The translations under genes and the position numbers were made by a program. A stretch of 64,000 nucleotides of DNA from Symbiodinium kawagutii. Its lineage: Eukaryota > Sar > Dinophyceae > Suessiales > Symbiodiniaceae. Below the pieces are notes generated by a model, which saw only the letters and a program-made list of their open reading frames with translations, ran no database searches and was not told where the DNA came from. Of this stretch, positions 41,994 through 52,828 are shown piece after piece (within the stretch, counting starts at the first letter, position 1; each line of letters begins with the position of its first letter). The stretch is from contig VSDK01010372.1 in NCBI GenBank assembly GCA_009767595.1, positions 74,762-138,761 on the forward strand, given 5' to 3'.

Positions 41994-42217
41994 GTTTCAT
42001 TACATCGCGGTCCGGTGTAAAAGATACTCATAGACAACGTTTCCAAACTAAAATCAGCTAGTTTGGCAAACGTGTGACGATGGCACGGGTACCCGCTCCA
42101 TTCCCTCCATCCTCCTATGCCCAATTAGGTTTGCAAAGGATCTAGGTGCTCTGGAGGGGCACTTCTCCTCCCCCGGTTTGAGTATGACTTTCAAAGTGTG
42201 GAAAGGCCAAACGCAAA

Positions 42218-43026
42218 AATCGCTGGACCGAGGTCCCTTCGCAGCATTCCTATCATAAACCTGCTTGGCAACATAATTCGAACTGCTCCGGAGAATCTTG
42301 CCAGAGATGTGCCCGAGCCCAGGCGAAGAAACAACTCGAAGTCACACTTCAGCGCAACCAACCATTCATTTTCATCTTTATACACATTTGCAAGGAGGGC
42401 ATGCAAGGAGGAACTTTGCTGAAGGAGAGCATGCAAGTTTGAGGAAACCAAAATTCAATTTACAAAGGGGGGCCACACGAAGCCTTTGACGAAGCGACCC
42501 TGTAATGTTTTTCGAAGGGGCAATTTGCCAGGCGATTAGGAAATTTAAAAAAAATCCGAAGAATTCGATTTTTTCCGTGAGGAACAGCAGCTTAGGCGAA
42601 GGGCTTGAGGAAGGGTTTTGACGAAAGGATTTGACGAAGGGAGGAGAAAAACTAGGGGGGCCTTTGTCGAAGGGGGGATGCTTTGTCGAAGATGGGGTAG
42701 ACGAGTCATGCACGATTAAATATCAGCTACCATTAGCCAGCAAACGAAGCGTGACCAGAATAACCGTAACGAACCATGAGCAACCCCATTCAACTTATTA
42801 ACAGCTTCTTAAGCTTTTACCAACCATCAAAAGGCATCCGCAATCAGCCGCGAACCTTCAACAATCATCAATACTTTCAATTATCCACGAAAAACATCCA
42901 AAGCACCAACCTGCTGACACATTCATGATCCAACATCATGAACCATCACCAAATGCCGGTGGTAACCAACATCAACCATCACCTGGCATCGTCCTTCACC
43001 ATCAACCAGCCAACCAACTGTCAATC
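42218..43026. other. Intron of gene B right of the duplicated flank
   Basis: About 42,440-42,710 is purine-rich with recurring TTTGACGAAGGG and GTCGAAGGGG phrases. After 42,715 the usual CCATCA text resumes. No exon was seen. Confidence 0.5.
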
Positions 43027-43064
43027 CGCGACAGCGCCTGCTCTGCCCGATATTCCTTCCACAC
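43027..43064 (-). CDS. Gene B micro-exon
   Basis: The exon encodes VWKEYRAEQALS and follows CACCGTGCCAG. A GA donor (CG|GATTGAC) leaves two bases that complete an Arg codon with exon 30,936-30,995, across the intron that holds the retrotransposon. The start is phase 0, as needed by exon 45,076-45,299. Confidence 0.65.
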
Positions 43065-43833
43065 CTGGCACGGTGCAAAGCCATGGGGGTCATGTCAACC
43101 CATGGAGCAATGAAGGGTAACCGTGGGGTTGATCATGGTGAGCTGATGATAAATTGCTGGGTAAGTGATGGGTAAGTTGAATGATGGTGGATTGATGCGA
43201 CTAATGCTGACTTGATGGTTGATGGCGTGGTGAACCTCATGATCACAAGGCTGGTTGGCGGTGGTTCGCGAATTATCTTTAATGGTTAGTGGCGCCTCTC
43301 ATCATTGCAAATGCATTTGGGAAAGAAATCGGGTAAAAAAGGGGGATACTGTTGACACATGCAGTGGATTGTTGGTTCGACAATCAAAAGCAACCTGGTC
43401 ACAACCAGCGTATCCGTACTGAACCTTAAAGGACGCCAGATGCTCAGGTTGAGGAACTCGTTGGCCTGTCAATGCCCAACAAATACCGAACATTTGGTGA
43501 AATCAACTCCCTCACAGCTTGGTTCGATCATTAGAATCCTTTCCCCCCAACATTACCGGACCGCGATGTGTTGTTCATCTGACCAATGGAAAAACACTTT
43601 TCTGGAACACCGTCGTTTTAAAATCTGTCAGTTGTACTTGTTACTCGCATTATCATGGTTTGTGATGCTGCAATCCACCGAGGAAACAGCTATGTGAATG
43701 TAACGTTTCTCATCCAGTAAGATGCCGTGCGAACTTTGAACTTTGTCACCTACCAGGTGAAGTAGGCCCATCATTGTTAACCGCCCGCATTAGATCAACT
43801 AGAAAACAGCCGTATACTGCTGGTTGTATGACC

Positions 43834-44260
43834 TATGCTTCGGCTCTCGAGACATGCGCCAGATGCGCGCGCTTGACGTGATGGCAGCAGCCGTTCTTCC
43901 ATGGCCGCCAAGCCGTCGGGCGTCTTCTCCGCAGAGACAACGACGCAGTTGTCCTCGAGCAGTGAGGACGGCTTTCCAGACCTCGATGTCGCTAGGTCCC
44001 TGGCAGAGGCCGAAAGCCTTACCGATTGGCAGTCTTAGACGCCGCGTGAAACTGGCATCGAAATCATGTTGAAGTCGCCATCGAAATCGCCGCCGGCCGT
44101 GCCGCTGCTGCACTTGGCAGAGGCGACGACGTAGTTGTCCTGGAGCAGCGGGGACGGCTTCCCAGACCTCGATGTCGCTGGGTTTATGGCAGGGGTAGCG
44201 CCAGACGGCGCACTTGCCAGTAAGGATCTTGCCGTTCACGACCACGTAGCATGTCTTGTC
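43834..44260 (-). pseudogene. RNA-dependent RNA polymerase-like fragment, frame-broken and partly duplicated
   Basis: On the minus strand 44,260 to about 44,150 reads TCYVVVNGKILTGKCAVWRY then PCHKPSDIEVWEAV. This resembles the NPC-HPGD-EAV block of eukaryotic RNA-dependent RNA polymerases, which make double-stranded RNA in RNA interference. Further on, in the frame one base ahead, LLQDNYVVASAKC leads to GTAGGDFDGDFNMIS, matching the catalytic DbDGD motif at the right distance. A second, diverged copy of about 80 bp lies 186 bp away (PSDIEVWKAV at 43,997, then LLEDNCVVVSAEK). It has the same frame offset but no DxDGD. The fragment sits between two phase-compatible exons of gene B, so it is probably an intronic pseudogene. 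The family assignment rests on motifs only. Confidence 0.55.
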
Positions 44261-44753
44261 CTGTCCATTCGCGGATGTTCAAGGCATCTTCCTCTTTATG
44301 GCTGCAACCTTGCAGTTCACTTTGCCCGATGCTTAGTTTCAACCCTCCTGGAGTTGATGTGGCGCCAAGAAAATCAGCAAGGCGTAGTTTTGTTTTGGTA
44401 TTGGCAACCAATTCTTGAATGAGGCTTTGTGATCAACCAACCTGCAACGGGGATAAACCAACAGTATCTACATATAGACCCCCTAATGGCCAACAAAAAA
44501 AATGATTTGCACTGGTTCAGTAGTGCTTTATTAACCGCCATCAATAGGAGTTGCAAACCATCGCTACGGTGACCATTATCAGCCACTGAACAAGCGGCTA
44601 CTGTTTCCATGCAAGGTCTCCTTGTGGCACCCTTGAAAGGGTGGAAACACCCAATTTCTTCGGATCTGAGACCATGAGCTGTGGGAGGTCAACGGTCTGA
44701 GCAATTGGTGCTTGATCTTTTGTGCCACTCACCCATGCTTGCCATAGATGTGG

Positions 44754-44859
44754 TACACTCTGGTGATCTAACCTAGCAATGGATAATCCACCATTTTTAG
44801 ATTACTTACTCATTGGAAATTGTGATTTTCCATTGCCATGTTAGATCACCAGAGTGTAT
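44754..44859. repeat. Foldback element, family F6, best copy
   Basis: TACACTCTGGTGATCTAACC at the left is mirrored by GTTAGATCACCAGAGTGTA at the right, and the inner bases (ATGGATAATCC/GATTTTCCATTG) pair in part too. It is 106 bp with no coding capacity. Confidence 0.85.
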
Positions 44860-45075
44860 CCTCCTTATATTTTTGTCAATCCGATATAGGACGCGCACAG
44901 AACAATCATCATGTTCTTGCTGGGGCATTGTTCTACTATCCGACACCATGCCGTAGCAATGATAGCCTACCACAACCAGTGAAGCAACCAGCAATCTTGA
45001 CGTATTCGTGATGGGGCATGATGGTTACACGGATAGCCAACCACGCAGTACCCAACCTACAATTTAGTTACTTAC

Positions 45076-45299
45076 CATGAAGACTGTCACCAACCGCGAA
45101 CTCAAAACCATCCATGGGTATTTTTGTACGAAGTGGCGCCCTCCCAGTTGCAAAGTGACCAGTAGTCCAATCAACAAGCTAGTTGTATCAACGTAACCGA
45201 TAGTTCCCATAGTTATAGGCACCGCTCCCAGATGCAACCGCACTATATCATCCAGAGGATACTTCGTTAAACAAATCCTCCACGCCAAGACGTGCCCCA
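45076..45299 (-). CDS. Gene B exon, 74 codons, hydrophobic
   Basis: The exon encodes GHVLAWRICLTKYPLDDI, VRLHLGAVPITMGTIGYVDT and TSLLIGLLVTLQLGGRHFVQ, ending VTVFM at a perfect donor GTAAGTA. It starts after GCTGGGAG. Its phases (1 in, 0 out) join exons 46,737-46,826 and 43,027-43,064 exactly. The segment around LLIGLLV could be a membrane helix or a protein core. VRLHLGA and VTLQLGG look like an internal repeat. Confidence 0.6.
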
Positions 45300-46736
45300 C
45301 TCCCAGCGTTTAAACGCGCCGGCGTGTCTCCAAACATCCGCCTCAGAGCGAGAAGTGATTGCGGCCGTACCGATGGATGAAAGCAGCAACACATTTTTTA
45401 CCAGAAACAAGGCTATAGCCACCAAAAGCCAGCAACAATGGCTAGTGAATTAAGCCTCCTGGCAACAAGTGGGCAATTTCTGCCAAGGATGGGCGATAAT
45501 GGTTGGTACTTACTGGATGGCTGCTAATGGCTTTCTGATGGAATGATGGCTAATATCCGTTGATGAACGATAATCATTAGTGGGAAATAATGGCTAGTAC
45601 TGGTTGGTACATGATGGTTCGGACTGGCTAATGTCTGGATGATGCACGGTGAATGGGTGACTTCGAATGGTCGGCAGCCGCTTTGCCAGCGGCGAGAATC
45701 AATGGCTATGTTAGCTATCGATTCTTTCAATCATTAGGTAGCTATTACTGATAACAACCCATAGCTGAGGAGTGGCAGATCAAGGGTGAAATCAACAATG
45801 GATGCCTGGCCCAGCTCGCTCCTAACCCCCAGGCTGCCTGGTTGCTGTTGTTGCTATCACTGATCAGCTGATGAAACCGCATATCAACTGTGGTGATTAC
45901 TTTGTCATTAGCCAGCCAATATGAGGCGGCTGATTAACCAGCTGATTACTTAGTTGTTAACAGGTGCGCAACAAAGCGATGTGGTCGACCATCAATACGA
46001 GGGGAGGCCAATGGTATGCTCGAGGGTGGCATCCTGAAACAGGGAACTTCCACTCGACCTACTCATTTATCAGTAATCAAAAATCATCAATCAACTTTGG
46101 CTAATTTCCCGCTGGGATACCACATAAATAGTATGCTTACTAATCACACTATGTATAACTAGCAATTCTACTCAAAAATAATCATCATGATCGATTAGTC
46201 AATGATTATACACTAGTGTGATTAGTAAGCATACTAATAGTGTGATCAATAGTGTCACACTATGTATAATCATGATCGTCAATGACCGATCATACCCCTG
46301 TGACTATATTTTCAATGCCGCCATACGATTTTCATGTTCAACCGTCAAAGCCTTCGTGGCTACTTCACCATGACGTAGAAGCCTGTGGATCCCAAGCCCA
46401 GGTCATATCGACAGTAAATAGAGTACCAGGATGTACCAGGCTAAATAGGTTAACAGGTAACCATATGGGGGTCAACATTCAACACTTTGGTTGCTAATGC
46501 GTTGCAACTAGTGGTTTTTGTGGCTTACCAAGCGTGAAGCCAATGTACAGAACCATTCATCGGCTATATGAAACCACAATGATTCGATTTCACCATCAAC
46601 CAACTAGATTTGAGCCTCCATGGCTTAACCAAATATGAACTAGACATTGACAGCCCTTAACTAACCATTACTCAACCATTAACCAGCCATTAGCCAACCA
46701 TGAACCAGCCATCCACCAACCAAATTCAGCAACGAC
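45300..46736. other. Intron of gene B
   Basis: Low-complexity sequence with an inverted-repeat-like block around 46,120-46,270 (CTAATCACACTATGTATA and GTGTGATTAGTAAGCATAC). A small island at 45,650-45,715 reads AIDSRRWQSGCRPFE on the minus strand but does not fit the phase chain. Confidence 0.4.
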
Positions 46737-46826
46737 CATCTGCCATTCTTGGCATAGCGTTGGTGAGTCCCCATTCGTCGTCGCCACGGTGCTGTAGCAG
46801 GAATTGATGGTTGGCTTGCTCATTGC
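46737..46826 (-). CDS. Gene B exon
   Basis: The exon encodes NEQANHQFLLQHRGDDEWGL then TNAMPRMAD. It runs from acceptor TCCTTCAACGAG to donor GTCGTTG. It starts with two bases that complete Gly with the exon at 48,120 and ends with one base that completes Val with exon 45,076-45,299. The frame reaches a stop just past the donor. Confidence 0.6.
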
Positions 46827-46894
46827 CTCGTTGAAGGACCCGCCACCAAGCGAGTGGTGAAGTGAAGGTCAACATTATGTTAATGAACGAATCT

Positions 46895-47060
46895 ACCAAG
46901 TGGGCCCCGTTTCAACACTAGGGTTAACTAAGGTGATTTCTACCAGGGTTATAAGGCTTAACTACTATAAGTTGGTTTATAACTCATCTAAACTAAGGTG
47001 ATTTCTACGAGTTGTGAGGGTTATAACACAACTTATAAGTGGTGGGGGGCCCGCTTTGTA
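46895..47060. repeat. Foldback element, family F3
   Basis: The ends are TACCAAGTGGGCCCCG and GGGGGGCCCGCTTTGTA. It contains GGTGATTTCTACCAG twice, so it may be a nested or partly duplicated copy. Confidence 0.75.
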
Positions 47061-47388
47061 CATTGGTTGATATGGGTTGATGTCAAAAACATTTGGTTGA
47101 TAGTTGATATCAATACACCTGATACTAACCGTCAGTTTCTGGTAACCATTATTGCTATCAATAGATCTAATGTTGTTGATACATCAATATTGGTTGATAT
47201 TAGCTTGTTTGACACACCATAATTTTAGTTGGTGTATCTACCAATATTCACCCCAATTGGTAAATACATATCAACTATAGGGGATAGCTTGCAATATTGA
47301 TTTCTATACATTGGTTCATATGTATTGTAGCTATCACTATTAACTATCAACCATTATCACTGGCACAAGTGGGGTGAATATTAGCTGA

Positions 47389-47503
47389 TACAAAGTGGGC
47401 CTCCAACCACTGACAAGTTGGTTTATAACTAATCTAGCTGAGTTAACTACCAGTTATAAGGATTATAACCCAACTTATAAGTGGTTGGGGGCCCACTTTG
47501 TAG
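47389..47503. repeat. Foldback element, family F3
   Basis: TACAAAGTGGGCCTCCAACCAC at the left mirrors GTGGTTGGGGGCCCACTTTGTA at the right. Confidence 0.85.
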
Positions 47504-48119
47504 TGGCAAATGATGTCTCACTATCACGAATGACATAGAAGCCCTGCTGTTCAGCTGCGATCATCGTGGATCATGATGTGCCAGCGACAGCCAACGACTT
47601 GTGACTTCCAAAGGTCGGTAATGAAAGATCCGAAGGTCGGTGATTTACCCCCGCCAATAAGGGTGCTGATTAAGATGGATCATACGTTCATCCCTGATGG
47701 CTGACATGATTCCAACAAAGTGCCATGGCCAACAACTGGCTGTTACTCTGCTATATGCCCAATCGCTCTTGCTCGTTGGGGTATATTTGATAGTTATGAA
47801 GGGTGCTATAGTGAGCAACCATAATAGCTGACCAGTGTGGAGTAACAAAGCGCCGCGGGTGAGTGTGTGTTGGGCTCTATGGTTCGTATCACATGACCAA
47901 TGTTTACATCAAGCTATCAATGAAACAATAATCAATAACCCCTGGCCAGTTGGAAAACGATTGACTGATAACATTAAGTGGTTAGTTACATAAGAATAAA
48001 TAAGTGAGATCATTCATGACGGATCTAACCATGTACTAAGCAGCAACATAAACCATTTAATGACTGGTCAGTTGATGGTTGATGATACCCGGGCGGGCCT
48101 TGCCCTTGTCAATCGTTAC

Positions 48120-48175
48120 CAGTTTTTTTCAGCTCGTGGTTCTGGCTGTGGCAGTTGAAGAAGCGGCATTTGATC
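48120..48175 (-). CDS. Gene B exon (5' limit uncertain)
   Basis: The exon encodes KCRFFNCHSQNHELKKT and ends at donor GTAACG in phase 1, matching exon 46,737-46,826. Third positions are nearly all G/C. There is no AG acceptor near the start, so the left limit or the splice type is unresolved. CRFFNC and H..NH could be a small metal-binding motif, but that is speculative. Confidence 0.5.
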
Positions 48176-48670
48176 AGCCATGGGATTCATGTAAGAAACA
48201 ACGGTATCAGCCAATGACCCCTTGCTGATTGACTAAGATCCTTACTGTTAGAAACCAATAGTAAAATTAGCAACCATTGCTTAGCCATTACTTGACCATA
48301 TAAATCAATCTCACCACTGGTCAAGATCCAGTAGTAAGCATTCATCAAGGCCAACAAGTCCTCCATTGTCTCACACTGTCGTTGATTTCGCGGTTGCCGG
48401 CTTGACAGTGTTTACCAGCCACCAAACAGTTGTTAATAGCCAACGGCTTAATGGTGATCAATGATATCCATGGCTTAATAGCCATGGCAGGACAACATAA
48501 TGGAAGATGGCTACAACCATGGCAACAATGGTCACTAGCAGTGCTCGTTGACGACCGCTATTAGCAATGGTTGTTGAGAATGATCCTCGCCAATGGCGAT
48601 CAACAATGGCTATTAACAATGGCTACGAACAATGGTGATCAACAATGATGATGAACAACGGGTATTGATA

Positions 48671-48790
48671 CACAGTGGGCCCCCACCCACTTATAAGTTG
48701 GGTTATAACTCCCTCATAACTGGTAGACATCACCCTGATTACATTCGTTATAAACCAACTAACCTAAGTGGTTGAGGGCCCACTTTGTAA
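48671..48790. repeat. Foldback element, family F3
   Basis: CACAGTGGGCCCCCACCCAC at the left and GTGGTTGAGGGCCCACTTTGTA at the right. The inner part also contains ACTTATAAGTTGGGTTATAAC. Confidence 0.85.
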
Positions 48791-49428
48791 CACTCGTTTG
48801 ATAGCAATGGCTAATCCAACCGGTTGGGACGAGAAGCAACAGTTCTTCACCCTGGTAAGCTACGAGTCCGCCACCCTTAGGCAGTATCAGCCACAAAATG
48901 CTCCATTAGCCACCAGGATTGGTTAATTAGCGATCCTTTACATGTTGTGCTCATCATGCATGTATCCTGGAATTGTCAATTGTATCTCTTTGACCCTTAC
49001 CAGTGCTTGATCAATGTTCAATACCGCACATTCATGGCCTTTTGCCATCACATGATCAACTATCAACCCTTATCAATCACTATCAACCGCAATTTGCCAC
49101 AGCCATGATCAATCACTACTACTGTAAATCACTAACTGGCCACTAGGAAACCACAAGTGAGCTCTCATGATCCATTATGGTTGGTAGCCCCTCATTACCA
49201 ACCTTTAGCCCTGATTGCAACACCGCAATTACTAGACATGATCGTAACTTCACTCGTGGTTTACTAGCATAACTGCCATGAGTAATCACTAGTGACCATT
49301 CTTAATCACAAGAAGTGACTGCTAGTAGTAATCACCACCAGAAACCAGGAATAGCGACTAGTAACGACTAGGACACCATTACTACCATTAGCAATGCCAT
49401 GAGTTGGTTCACCAGTTCACCCGGAAAC

Positions 49429-49466
49429 CCTCTGTGCCCGGACCCATGGAGGCATAGATCGCATTC
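49429..49466 (-). CDS. Possible gene B micro-exon
   Basis: With phase 1 on entry it encodes MRSMPPWVRAQR, between GCTTCCCAAG and donor GTTTCCG. Another minus frame (ECDLCLHGSGHR) is also open, so the frame is chosen only by phase. Confidence 0.35.
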
Positions 49467-49665
49467 CTTGGGAAGCGCGGTGAACAGCGAGCTTCGCCAT
49501 GACATGATGGCAGCAGGAGTGATGGTTGTTTCAGAAGTGATATTCATCAATCACGGAGATATGGCCACCAAACTGACAGTGAGTATTGATGATGTTTGGT
49601 GATTCAATGATTGATTGTTGATGATTGATGATTGATGATACATGACGGTGATGATTCTGACGGCA

Positions 49666-49668
<3 letters not shown>

Positions 49669-49719
<51 letters not shown>
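49669..49719. repeat. (GAT)n microsatellite
   Basis: About 17 pure GAT units. Confidence 0.95.
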
Positions 49720-50643
49720 AGTAATGAGCATGATGAGCATGCAAATGAAATGCATTACCCCCATCATATTCATCCTGGCAACCTTGCTCACTAGGATTGC
49801 CATACCATTTGTCACACACATACACACGAACAGTTGTCGATGATCAGTATCAATCAAGTGATTATTATCTACATGAACCATCATCATTATATCACATTTA
49901 ACATAGGGCTATGAACCACGATTGATCTTTAATCGGTGTCATGCCTAGTTGATTCCCAGCCGCCCGATCATCAGGAATTTGTCGGATCATCCGGACATCA
50001 CATATCTATCCATAACTCCAATCGACAATGCCCGTATTGCACCGAGCTTGTTGGCGGTATGCATGCGCAGGAACACTTTGGTAAACTAACCTTGCACCGG
50101 AAAATCCGTCATGTATAGCTGATTTCCTAGGGTTTCCCTAAATTCACTTTGCCGGGACAGTGGCTAGTTTATCAGAGGATGTACTTCCGCTTGGTAGTTG
50201 GTTCTGCCACGATGAGTGGATTGGCTTCGACAAACTCACTTAGCGGCGGCATTTTTGGTGGTGCAATCTCGTTATCAACCATGGCAGACCAGCATTGATA
50301 AGCACAACACACGAGTAAATATCAGACCACTTAGCAAACCCTAGATGGCTTTGAAACGATTAGCAACCAGAGGTTGAACTTTACCATTGTTAACCAACAT
50401 TGAACGCTGCACATATCCATGCTTATATAGAAATACTATGAACCATTCTTGACCAATGGCTACGATCGTGATAAACGATAGATTTCATAGCAATTTGCTA
50501 AGTGGAATTGTTAAACGGTTGCTGCAAAACGTCGGTTCGCCATGGTTGTGAAGTAACTAGCTCGTCATAACATCATTATAGTTTATAATGTCAATCGGCC
50601 ATTTGTGTCAATCAAATTCGAGCCGTGTTTGTTCATAGTTATA

Positions 50644-50730
50644 CTGGTTGGTGGTTCCAACCCCAAACATTTTGGTGAATCAACCATTTCTTCATAACTA
50701 CATCAGGGAAAAATGTCAATCAACCAGCCA
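50644..50730. repeat. Foldback element, family F2 (short)
   Basis: It begins CTGGTTGGTGGTTCCAACCCC and ends in GTCAATCAACCAGCC. Confidence 0.6.
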
Positions 50731-50769
50731 GTGAGGCCATGATTCTTCGGAGCGGAAAGTCCTGGGACC

Positions 50770-50820
50770 CCCCGACTTCTTGGAGTGATTCTTCAGCGCG
50801 CTTTTCATGCTATTCAGCTC
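50770..50820 (-). CDS. Gene B exon
   Basis: The exon encodes LNSMKSALKNHSKKSG after acceptor GGCAACCTCCAG and before donor GTCCCAGG. Two leading bases complete a Gln codon with exon 52,063-52,131. The peptide is basic and serine-rich. Confidence 0.5.
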
Positions 50821-50870
50821 CTGGAGGTTGCCGGTGGCAGATCTCATCGGGTGGATGACCCCCGCTGTGA

Positions 50871-52062
50871 GTCCAAGTGATCACTGGTTCCATGGTTTTT
50901 GGGGGTTTTAAACTGCCTTAGAAGGCGTAACTAATCATGATTTTAAGCCCAGGTGCACCTCCAAGTGCGAGGGTCATATTATGATTTAAGTGTTTGATGG
51001 TAGTCATGATGCGGAATGTTCACATGGTAATGTTGAGATGTTAAGCCTGCCCATCAGAATTCTGATGATCATTACGAATATGATTTGAGATGGGAATGTC
51101 TAGCATCTTTGATGGTCGAAGTGAGTGATACTCAAATCGTTTCAGCAAATTCCATCATTCTGATGCAATCAAATGATGTCCCACTATGATGCATGGTGGC
51201 TCTGCCCATCATGGGTAACTCTTCAAACAAACGTGCAAAGATTGCAACAAATCATAGGTACCAGTAGTGCCAGGGGCCCCTGTTGCCCGGTGAAATTGTA
51301 TCAAACATCTATGTTTGCTTGCTTAGAAATTGGGCATAAACCACCACATTTCCAGGGAAACCAGTCACCTTCTTATCAGATGAGTTGCCAAAATTATCAG
51401 TTGGAAAGGGCTAGTTGTTGGTCAAATGGTCAAGGGCAGGCAAAACATGGCAAAACCATGTTGAATGCAGGAACTCATTGTACCCGAAAAAAAATGTTCA
51501 AACGATCACAAACGACAACTTGGCATCGAAAAGTCATCTACAACCGTTGCAGGGTGAGACAGCGAGACGCTTGATGTGGAGGCAGTCCCCTAGCCACTGC
51601 CAATGACCGTTGTTGCTCCCGGGAATAGTTCATGAGTAAATATTCCTTAGCATTATCATGAAGCAACATCAATCACCAGCCGCTGCTAGTCATAATTATC
51701 ATCTGCAAACACCATGCAACATCATCAGCGTCTATGGCAACTGAGAATGACTGTAGTCGTTATTCAGCATGATATCTATTGCAGTTTTAGATCATACTTG
51801 ACTGTGCTTAAGGTTTTCCAAAATGGTTGTAGCAACAATAACCAAAACATGAACAATACCAGTGCAGAATGAACAAGTCAACTGATAGTGGTCATCAACA
51901 CCCTCTGGGAAAACAGCCTGGAAACTAACAATTACCAATTTTGATAAATAAACCAGTTACAAACGCAGGATTTTCTACCTAACCAGGTTATCTTACCAAA
52001 AGTAACTGTGCTTCAGCTCAGAGTAGTCAACCGCTAATGGGTGGTAGCGGTTTCCCAAACAC
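50871..52062. other. Intron of gene B
   Basis: Moderately complex sequence with a plus-strand open frame of 133 codons (51,173-51,574) that lacks a convincing start context or product. No repeat was recognised. Confidence 0.35.
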
Positions 52063-52131
52063 GTTTCTTCCGAAACGGAGGCCCCGTGCATGGGGCAGGG
52101 GTTTGCGCGTTCAAGAAATCAGCATGAACCA
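52063..52131 (-). CDS. Gene B exon 4
   Basis: The exon encodes VHADFLNAQTPAPCTGPPFR followed by KK. It follows ACATCAGCAG, with two bases completing a Val codon from exon 3. A GT donor at 52,062 allows splicing to 50,820. If it is not used, the frame runs on through RVWETATTH to TAG at 52,034, which would give a compact gene of about 165 codons. Confidence 0.6.
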
Positions 52132-52417
52132 CTGCTGATGTATGTTGATATGGTGCCCCATCCTGGAAATTCCATGGCCAATTAATGAACGATACTTGTT
52201 TCAGGCAAGATGATGCACGATAACAAAATTGTAGGACATGACGACAAATCATCATTACTATGGCATTGATGCCAGGAATAAGGAAGGCTACAAAAATCAG
52301 AGTCAGCACATATTAGAACTTAATCCATTCTTAATTGTGACAATGATGAGCAACAGCAATCACAGTCATCAACGGCCATCAAGCATTAGGAAACATGATT
52401 TCTGAACTACTTAGCAC

Positions 52418-52493
52418 CTGGTGAAAGCCCGCCAGCCTCTTTCAGTTTTTCTTCTTTCTCGATTTGGACCTCCGGCAGTGGATAAACGTCGGT
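52418..52493 (-). CDS. Gene B exon 3
   Basis: The exon encodes TDVYPLPEVQIEKEEKLKEA then GGLSP. It starts after TTTTGAGCCAG and ends at donor GTGCTAAG. It is separated from exon 2 by a 42-nt intron containing an in-frame TAG, and phase 0 is kept across it. Confidence 0.7.
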
Positions 52494-52535
52494 CTGGCTC
52501 AAAACTTGGTGCTACATGGGTTGATCAACAGCTAC

Positions 52536-52763
52536 CTTAACCCAGAAAAACCTAAGAGACGCAAACAGTTCGTAGCATGGCGTTTTGTTGTCTTCTTCCT
52601 GTAAAGCTACGTCCATTGCCTCACCAAACCATCTGCAAGCAGACAATTGCTCCGGTGCCAGTTTGAAACCACCAACAGATTTTCCAAACTCAGCAACCTT
52701 CCGGGCCATCGCTGCGGATGGCTTGCTAAAGGTGCGATCAGACCGGTTAAGCGACCGCCGGCC
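52536..52763 (-). CDS. Gene B exon 2, 76 codons
   Basis: This 228-nt exon encodes GRRSLNRSDRTFSKPS, AAMARKVAEFGKSVGGFKLA and CRWFGEAMDVALQEEDNK, ending FASLRFFWVK. It follows a strong acceptor CATCTCTCCACTCAG and ends at donor GTAGCTG. It is the second-longest host exon here and one of the clearest. No domain was recognised. Confidence 0.75.
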
Positions 52764-52828
52764 CTGAGTGGAGAGATGTGGAGAGTATCATCGTTGTGGA
52801 TAGCGCCATGTCAATGGACTGACGCAAC

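Noticed and set aside
45640..45720. Minus-strand island AIDSRRWQSGCRPFE
   Set aside because: Exons 46,737-46,826 and 45,076-45,299 join in phase without it, and it has no clear acceptor or donor.
49936..50118. Plus-strand frame with CPYCTELVGGMHAQEHF, similar to a zinc finger
   Set aside because: The spacing does not fit a standard finger, there are no splice signals, and all neighbours are on the minus strand.
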